Part shown: piece after piece, positions 58,764 through 64,000 of the stretch
Layout of the letters: each line of letters begins with the position of its first letter
How positions within the stretch are numbered: position 1 is the stretch's first letter
NCBI GenBank assembly: GCA_025175895.1
Contig: CM046004.1
Coordinates: forward strand, 19,827,011 to 19,891,010
DNA from: Wurfbainia villosa
Lineage: Eukaryota; Streptophyta; Magnoliopsida; Zingiberales; Zingiberaceae
Reading direction: 5' to 3'
DNA length: 64,000 bases
Made by a program: the position numbers and the translations under genes
Notes under the pieces: model-generated
The model's input: only the letters and a program-made list of their open reading frames with translations
What the model was told of the DNA's origin: nothing
The model's database searches: none

Positions 58764-60396
58764 TGATGAGTGTGAATCATATGCATAGTTTAGGGTTTAT
58801 TTACTATGTTTTTCAAGTGTTTCATTCACATATCATGCATAAAACCTTGCATTTACTTTCCTTTTAACATTTTTTGTTTAGATAACTACAGTTTCTATGA
58901 TTTTACTCTCAAGAGGGACAAAAGATGACATAATAGAATCATGGAGAAAAACCACACCGAAACAGGGAGCAAACAGAGCCACAATGCCCATTTTTTGGAC
59001 TTCCCAGTGTCCAACACGCCCAGGGCATGCTAGGGGCACACCCATTCCTAGTTCTTTTCAGCACGCCTGATTACAGGGCATGCTAGGTCTCCACAGTGAC
59101 TGGCACAACTAGGCCATGCCAAATGGTATGGTCGTAGTTTGGGATAACTGAAATCTCAACTTTCCTCAGGTTATTCTAAATTTCTTACAATTAATTTCTC
59201 GATTTTCTCTCCAGAAAAATCTATAAAAAGACCCTAGAGCCAAGGAGAAAAGCATTCTGAATTCCAGATATCCTAGATATTCTGGAGGAGGTTGGAGATT
59301 CGGGATACAATCAAGGCACGAGTTGCGGAACCATGGAGAAAGAGCCCTAAGTAGGAGGAAGTCTTCAATCGACATCGATAAACTCATTTTCCCTTCTTTC
59401 GCTTCTTTAGTTTTGTCGAATGGCTTGTTGTACTTTGTTTCTATCTTCCTTTCGAACCATGGAGTAGTTCTCCTTAATCTTAGGATGAGGGAGTAACTCT
59501 TTGTTTATTCGTCTTGGATTGTTATAACTCTTTTATTTATTGATTGTAAACTTCTTAAATTAGATTTACGACACGTATGGTTTATCTTACGAATTTGTTG
59601 ATCACCTGTTCGCATGTTTCTTCTAATTCCGATTTTATAAAACTAATCATGAGGAGCTATAGAAATTGAAGGTTTTCACCTAGATTTATCCACCGGGGTG
59701 CTCGTCATAGGTACCCATATTGTGAATAAGGTCAACTACGCGTGAACACCTCGAAAGCTAGTAGAACCTTTTGAGGACCTAAAAAAATCATGAGGAATTA
59801 TGACAACTAAGGAATTTTACCTAGATTGATCCACTGAGGTATTCGTGACAAATACCCATCTTGCAAACAAGGTCAACTACGTGTGAATACCTCGGAAGCT
59901 ATTAGGACCTCTTGAGGGTTCCATAAACTTATCCTAGAACATAACAATTTACATAACCTTAGTTCCTATGAGTAATAAGTGATAGTTCTCAAATGGATCA
60001 ATTGGGGTTCATGATAGGCACCCATATTGCGAACAAGTTCCTTCTAAGAGCTAACACTGTGAAAGTAGAAATAAATTTAGGCGGATACATCATGTTAATC
60101 TCAGAAGAGACATCCGATAGCCTTATATAAATTTCCTTCAATAATACACATCGATATAATAGAGAACTACCAAGACAATCGACATTGCAGTGAAATCAAA
60201 TTCCTAAGGTTGTTTCGTAATTTCATCCTATAATCGTTTCTCAATCGTTTCCTTCCCTTCCTTATCCAACTACCATTCAAATACTTATTCTTCTAGATAA
60301 TCTTTTCTTGCACTCATTCGGTACTTGACCAATCTCTATGGGATCGATATTTTTATAACTTGACGATGATCGTGCACTTGTGGATCGAACACATCA
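58764..60396 (+). mobile_element. Element H 5' LTR (gypsy, plus strand, about 1.6 kb)
   Basis: Begins TGATGAGTGTGAATCAT and ends GAACACATCA just before an Athila/Tat-type primer site. A candidate TATA box CTATAAAAAGACC is at about 59220-59232 on the plus strand, the sense of the element. It includes a tandem repeat at 59645-59926 and repeated GGGCATGCTAGG at 59020-59090. The left edge is inferred from TG and homology of style; no second LTR is in the window. Confidence 0.65.
59645..59926. repeat. Two tandem copies of a 141-bp unit in the H LTR
   Basis: Each begins AATCATGAGGA and includes a TACCCAT...AAGGTCAACTACG stretch and an ACCTCG-AAGCTA stretch; they differ at about one base in seven. 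A shorter third piece lies around 59990-60060 (GGCACCCATATTGCGAACAAG). Confidence 0.8.
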
Positions 60397-60402
60397 AATT
60401 TT

Positions 60403-60420
60403 TAGTACCATTGTCGGGGA
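60403..60420 (+). other. Element H primer-binding site (Athila/Tat type)
   Basis: Reads TAGTACCATTGTCGGGGA, a changed form of the TGGCGCCATTGTCGGGGA site, six bases inside the LTR. It fixes the plus orientation. Confidence 0.75.
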
Positions 60421-60550
60421 TTGCATCAATATCAATTTGATTGCAATTAGATTAATATAGTTTTTTTATTTATTTTCTATTTTCTATTTTTATTATTTTA
60501 TCTATTTCATCTACCACACTTACTTTCATTAGAGTCGCTCTTCTTGTTGC

Positions 60551-61177
60551 ATGAATAGGTTTACTAGGGAATTGACAGTGCTAGATCCTAAAATCGAAAG
60601 AACTCTCCTAGCTAGACGAAGACTCCTAAAGCAACTAGAAGAAACTCCAACCTTTAAAATGGTGACAAACAAAGAAAACAAACCTTTATGCGATTACACA
60701 ATGCCAAGTACAAGGGGGCTAAGATCAAGCATCTGAAAACATCCAATAGAAGCCAATAATTTCGAGCTAAAACCCACACTTCTATCTATGATTCAGCAAC
60801 ATCAATTCGGAGGGACACCTTCAAAGGACCCTAATCTACAATTAGACGTATTATTAAAATTTTGCGAAACTTTAAAATTTAATGGAGCCTCTGTAGATGC
60901 GATCAAACTATGATTATTTCCCTTCTCCCTACGGGACAAAGCAAGGGCATGGTTGCATTTTCTTCCTACAGATTGTATTACAACATGGGATTAGCTAGAA
61001 CAAAAATTTCTAGACAAATATTTTCCGCTAAGAAAAATAGCAAATCTCTGCCATCAAATCACCAATTTTATGTAAAAAGATGAAGAACCACTTTTTGATG
61101 CTTGGGATAGATTCAAAGGGTTGTTGCAGCAATGCCCACATCACAGATTGGAGAGATCTAGATTCAGCTACAGGAAG
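60551..61177 (+). pseudogene. gag: Element H gag with four in-frame stops, cut by element G
   Basis: One plus-strand frame from ATG 60551 stays in register to element G. After about 60 N-terminal residues (MNRFTRELTVLDPKIERTLL) and a stop come the gypsy gag landmarks: FGGTPSKDPNLQLDVLLKFC, then LFPFSLRDKARAWL, then LEQKFLDKYFP, then DEEPLFDAWDRFKGLLQQCP. The four stops stand where relatives have Arg (TGA near 60734), Arg (TGA near 60910), Glu (TAG near 60991) and Gln (TAA near 61075). Three of them are single C-to-T changes. Gag would form the element particle; this copy is dead and truncated. No pol follows in the window. Confidence 0.85.
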
Positions 61178-61623
61178 TGTAAGATCTAGTTGAGCACAAG
61201 AGGGGGAGGGGTGAATGGCGCTTCTTCGATTTCTACAATTTTGTTAGCGGAAGCAATACAAAAGAAAACGATAACTAAAATCGAAATCAAAGAAAACAAT
61301 GCTAACACGAGTATGTAACGTGGTTTGGAGATGACACTCCTACTCCACGGCAATCCGTAAGGTGGATTACTCCAACCAAGCTTTCACTAATATCTCCTTT
61401 TTATGAAAACACCAAGGTGGAGAAGCCTTCTTTACAAGCACACTCTTTTTCTTACAAGATTTGAGATGAAATTAGGAAGAAGAGGTTAGAAACACTTGAG
61501 AGCTTAGAGAAAGGCTTGGAGAGCTTAGGATGAACGTTTAAAATTAAATCATTAGCTGCCTCAAGCTCCCCAAGGCCTCTTCTTATAGAACTTGAACATT
61601 TTTGCTCGTTGAACCCGACAATA

Positions 61624-61945
61624 GTCGAATGCTACATCCCAATAGTCAACTGCTGTTATTGTTGACCGCATCCAATGGCTTCTGACAAAGCCTGATTGTG
61701 ATCGTCACAGCTCAATGGAAACATGATCAGTCAACTACTCATACCAGCAATCGACTGCCCAAGCCAACAGTGGACTGCTTCAAGAAATCAGCCGACTGAT
61801 GTGCCACAACAGTCGACTCCAGTTGACTTCTTGACCAGTCGAATGGGTCATAACCCCAGTCAACTATTCAAGCCTTCTGGACCCTCGAGTGTTGAACACT
61901 TGAGACCAGTCGACTGGTATAAGCCACTAGTCGACTGATGCACTT
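61624..61945. repeat. Cluster of CAGTCGACTG-like palindromes
   Basis: About a dozen exact or near copies in 320 bases of the G LTR, for instance ACAGTCGACTCC, CCAGTCGACTGG and CTAGTCGACTGATG. The centre GTCGAC is a perfect palindrome. Other copies are in elements F and I and in the solo LTR. Confidence 0.75.
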
Positions 61946-62123
61946 CAAGTATGACTAATTCATACTTAAAAACATACCATAAGCCTAGACTTAACCTTCT
62001 AGCTTCTCCATCAGCCTTGCACCTCCAGAATCCTTCTGAGTCCATGACTCCTTCATCCTTACGCTTGCCTTCAAAAGCTTCCCTCAATTTCGTCATGCTT
62101 TGGGCTTCTCCTTTTTCAAAGTC

Positions 62124-62331
62124 CGCATGGACTTTACACCGCCAAAACTACATGCTTGGACTTATGCTGCCAAAACCTTGTCTTTGGACTTCCTTTGCCA
62201 ATGTCTTCTTGGACTTTACGCCACCAAGATTATATGCTTGGACTTATGCAGTCAAGACCTTACCCTGGACTTTTCTTGCCAAGATTCACACTTAGACTTC
62301 TCTTTACCAAGTCTTCACACTTGAATTTTTC
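62124..62331. repeat. Degenerate tandem repeat, unit about 30 bp, in the G LTR
   Basis: Some seven units of the form TTGGACTTTACGCCACCAAG with variable spacers. The same repeat, reversed, makes up 63290-63565 in element I, and one or two units are in the F LTR near 45745-45785 and 54450-54495. It makes chance open frames such as 61951-62295. Confidence 0.75.
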
Positions 62332-62427
62332 TGTCACTTAAACATTCATGGTTAGATCACAATTATTGCCTAACTTCAAATGATTATCTAAATATCAAAA
62401 TACATTAATGATCGAAACATTCTTGCA

Positions 62428-63164
62428 CTAAAAATCTCCCCTTTTTTGATGTTTGACAATCATTTAAGTTAGGTCTTAACAATATGCAATAAGGCACAAT
62501 GTGAATCTAACATAAAATTTTTCCTTCTCCCCCTTTGACACACATTAAAAAGAGAAAGGCATATAGACAATAAAGGAAATTGATGAAAAAAAATTGTATA
62601 TGTCTTGAACTAAGGTATAAAATAAACTTAAAGCTCCCCTTAATCTAAGACATATATTAGCAAGTGTGAATAACATGTTGAGCAAAACATAAAACTATGA
62701 GTAAGAATATATCCTAACTTTATACCAACAATACCATGTGCATATAGATTTTGGGATTAAAAAGATATCACAAAAAAACTCCCCCTAAACTAACACATCA
62801 AGTAGTCCTACTCCCCCTTAATTGATGTGCTAATCACACCATAGGGTTTGGACAACATAAATTGAACTCTAGAAAAAGAAATCAAGCTGATCTATCAAAA
62901 ATCAATGTTATCAATCGACTGGTTACTATATCAATTGACTGTCATACCTGATACGCCCAATCTGGATTTCCAGCCCAACTTCAGAAATGCATAAATAATT
63001 CAAGAAGTGTAAAAATTCATGAAATTTTGTATACACATTTGTCAAGTCATTTTCTATCAATGAAAAATAATTTAAAAAAATATAACTTTTATAAATTTTG
63101 GAATTGACAAAACTTTGAAAACTAGCAAAAGCTCTAAAGAATTTTCAAAACTTTGTACTATTGG
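62428..63164 (-). mobile_element. Element G interior, first 740 bp
   Basis: Non-coding. It begins with the minus-strand purine tract and has further tracts at about 62523, 62630, 62779 and 62809, as in A and F. It is interrupted at 63165 by an LTR in the opposite direction. Confidence 0.7.
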
Positions 63165-64000
63165 TGCAATCGGCCTAGGTCACGATTGATTGAACTCGAG
63201 TTTGACTTGAGTAGTATTTTTATCTTTGACAATGGGTTGATAATTATTTGTCAATGGGTTGACTATATGGTTGACATGGGATTGACCATATGATGGAGAA
63301 GTCCAAGTGGGACACTTGACAATTGGAAAGACCAAATCTTGTGTACTTGGCATGGAAAGTCCAAGTCTTGTGTACTTGGAAATTGGGAAGTCCAAGCATG
63401 GGTCTTGACAATTGGAAAGTCTAACATGGAGTTGGCAAAGGAAGTCCAAAGGTGTGATATTGGCGGCGTAAAATTCAAGCTGTAGTCTTGGCAGCAAAAG
63501 TCCAACGGTTGGTGGTGTAAAGTCTAAGCATGTGTCTTGGCAGCGTAAGTCCAAATGTACCTTGGCAAAGTAGACCTGCTTAGCATGACAATCGCCGATG
63601 GAAGCACTTGAAGGCTAGCATATGGATGAAGAAGTCATGGATGACATGGAGGGATCCGATAGGTGTGAGGCTGATAAAGATGGCTAGAAGGCTTAGGTCT
63701 AGGCTAAGGTTGGTCTATCAAGTATGAAAGGATCATACTTGAGTTAAACTTCATGTTTGAGGTGTGTTAGTCGACTAGCTGAGTGTTTGACATTTGGCAG
63801 CCTAGTCAACTTGGATCGATCCGATCGGAATTATGATCGCAAGAGTCGATCGATACTCATTGTTCGCGGTCCAACAATCGATCGCTAGGGTTTAGCAATG
63901 ACCGTTCTCAACAAAGAATGATCGCTTAAGGTGGACATGAGTATAGAAGCTTCGGTAGCCTACTAATCAGTTGACTATCAGACTAGCAGTCAACTGCTAG
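63165..64000 (+). mobile_element. Element I LTR start (plus strand, runs off window)
   Basis: The sequence from TGCAATCGGCC is the reverse-complement counterpart of the F LTR end (45508-45915) and so marks the start of an LTR in plus orientation. It contains about ten units of the GGACTT-type repeat (63290-63565, inverted), GTCGAC palindromes near 63770, and further AGTC/GACT motifs to the end. Frames 63180-63554 and 63263-63505 only reflect the repeat. The remainder is outside the window. Confidence 0.65.

Larger units (their letters stand above)
61178..62427 (-). mobile_element. Element G 3' LTR (copia, A/F-type, 1250 bp)
   Basis: Begins TGTAAGATCTAG and ends ATTCTTGCA, followed by a minus-strand purine tract, so it is the 3' LTR of a minus-strand element inserted in H gag. 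It carries the CGTGG (61319-61323) / CCACG (61345-61349) box, a cluster of CAGTCGACTG-like palindromes (61624-61945) and a degenerate repeat of about 30 bp (62124-62331). Confidence 0.8.

Noticed and set aside
58764..60396. Element H LTR as an outlying part of F
   Set aside because: It has its own TG start, a plus-strand TATA, and a different type of primer site; its orientation is opposite to F.
61624..61945. CRISPR-like array of CAGTCGACTG repeats
   Set aside because: Repeats are short, palindromic and irregularly spaced inside a plant LTR; no spacer regularity or cas gene.
61951..62341. Overlapping plus-strand frames with repeated LDLC / WTLH-like words
   Set aside because: Products of the roughly 30-bp degenerate tandem repeat in the G LTR, which keeps several frames open at once.
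63180..63554. Minus-strand 124-residue repeat protein
   Set aside because: The same LTR minisatellite read in reverse; no start context or homologous frame in the other families.

Overview
The window is 64 kb of repeat-only plant nuclear DNA. It is almost wholly LTR retrotransposons inserted into one another, plus the 3' end of one CACTA DNA transposon. I see no host gene, rRNA gene, tRNA gene or CRISPR array. The lineages suggest an angiosperm with a large genome, plausibly a monocot: Angela-like copia, Tekay-like gypsy with 2.9-3.4 kb LTRs, gypsy elements with an Athila/Tat-type primer site, and CACTA with a C48 peptidase ORF. I cannot name the species.

Layout, with family names used only here. 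A (1-5223): minus-strand copia-type element with a gag-only interior; its left LTR runs off the window. D (5224-8649 and 17741-22935): minus-strand Tekay-like gypsy element; A sits in its left LTR and E in its interior. E (8650-17740): complete LTR-to-LTR Angela-like copia with a CTGAG target duplication. CACTA (22936-24287): 3' part of a transposon that D had entered; it in turn sits in an LTR of C. C: LTRs at 24288-25246, 39194-40771, 43973-45507 and 52681-54214, with interiors between them. B (28074-38833): gypsy/Tekay element inside the first C interior, TATAC target duplication. F (45508-48621 and 54215-58763): gag-only copia related to A, in whose LTR C probably sits. H (58764-61177): plus-strand gypsy element with a dead gag, inside F's 5' LTR. 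G (61178-63164): another A/F-type copia inside H. I (63165-64000): start of a plus-strand LTR inside G.

Inferred order of events. C entered F and formed an LTR-interior-LTR-interior-LTR array. A segment from the middle of the second C interior to the middle of F (about 7.5 kb) was then duplicated in tandem across a 5-bp microhomology. Later an A-family element entered the second copy and left a solo LTR (49325-50500). CACTA entered the first C LTR, D entered CACTA, and E and A entered D.

No element here can encode a full set of proteins. A and F keep only broken gag, B keeps a broken integrase and a decayed RT, D is decayed, C carries an unrecognised Gln/Tyr-rich ORF, H has a gag with four stops, and E has every domain but with frameshifts and its RT catalytic YVDD box deleted. 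No new cellular system is evident. The most informative observations are the microhomology tandem duplication, the three-LTR array, the palindromic CAGTCGACTG clusters and multiple polypurine tracts in the A/F/G copia families, and the CGTGG/CCACG paired box in their LTRs. All boundaries and identities were read by eye.
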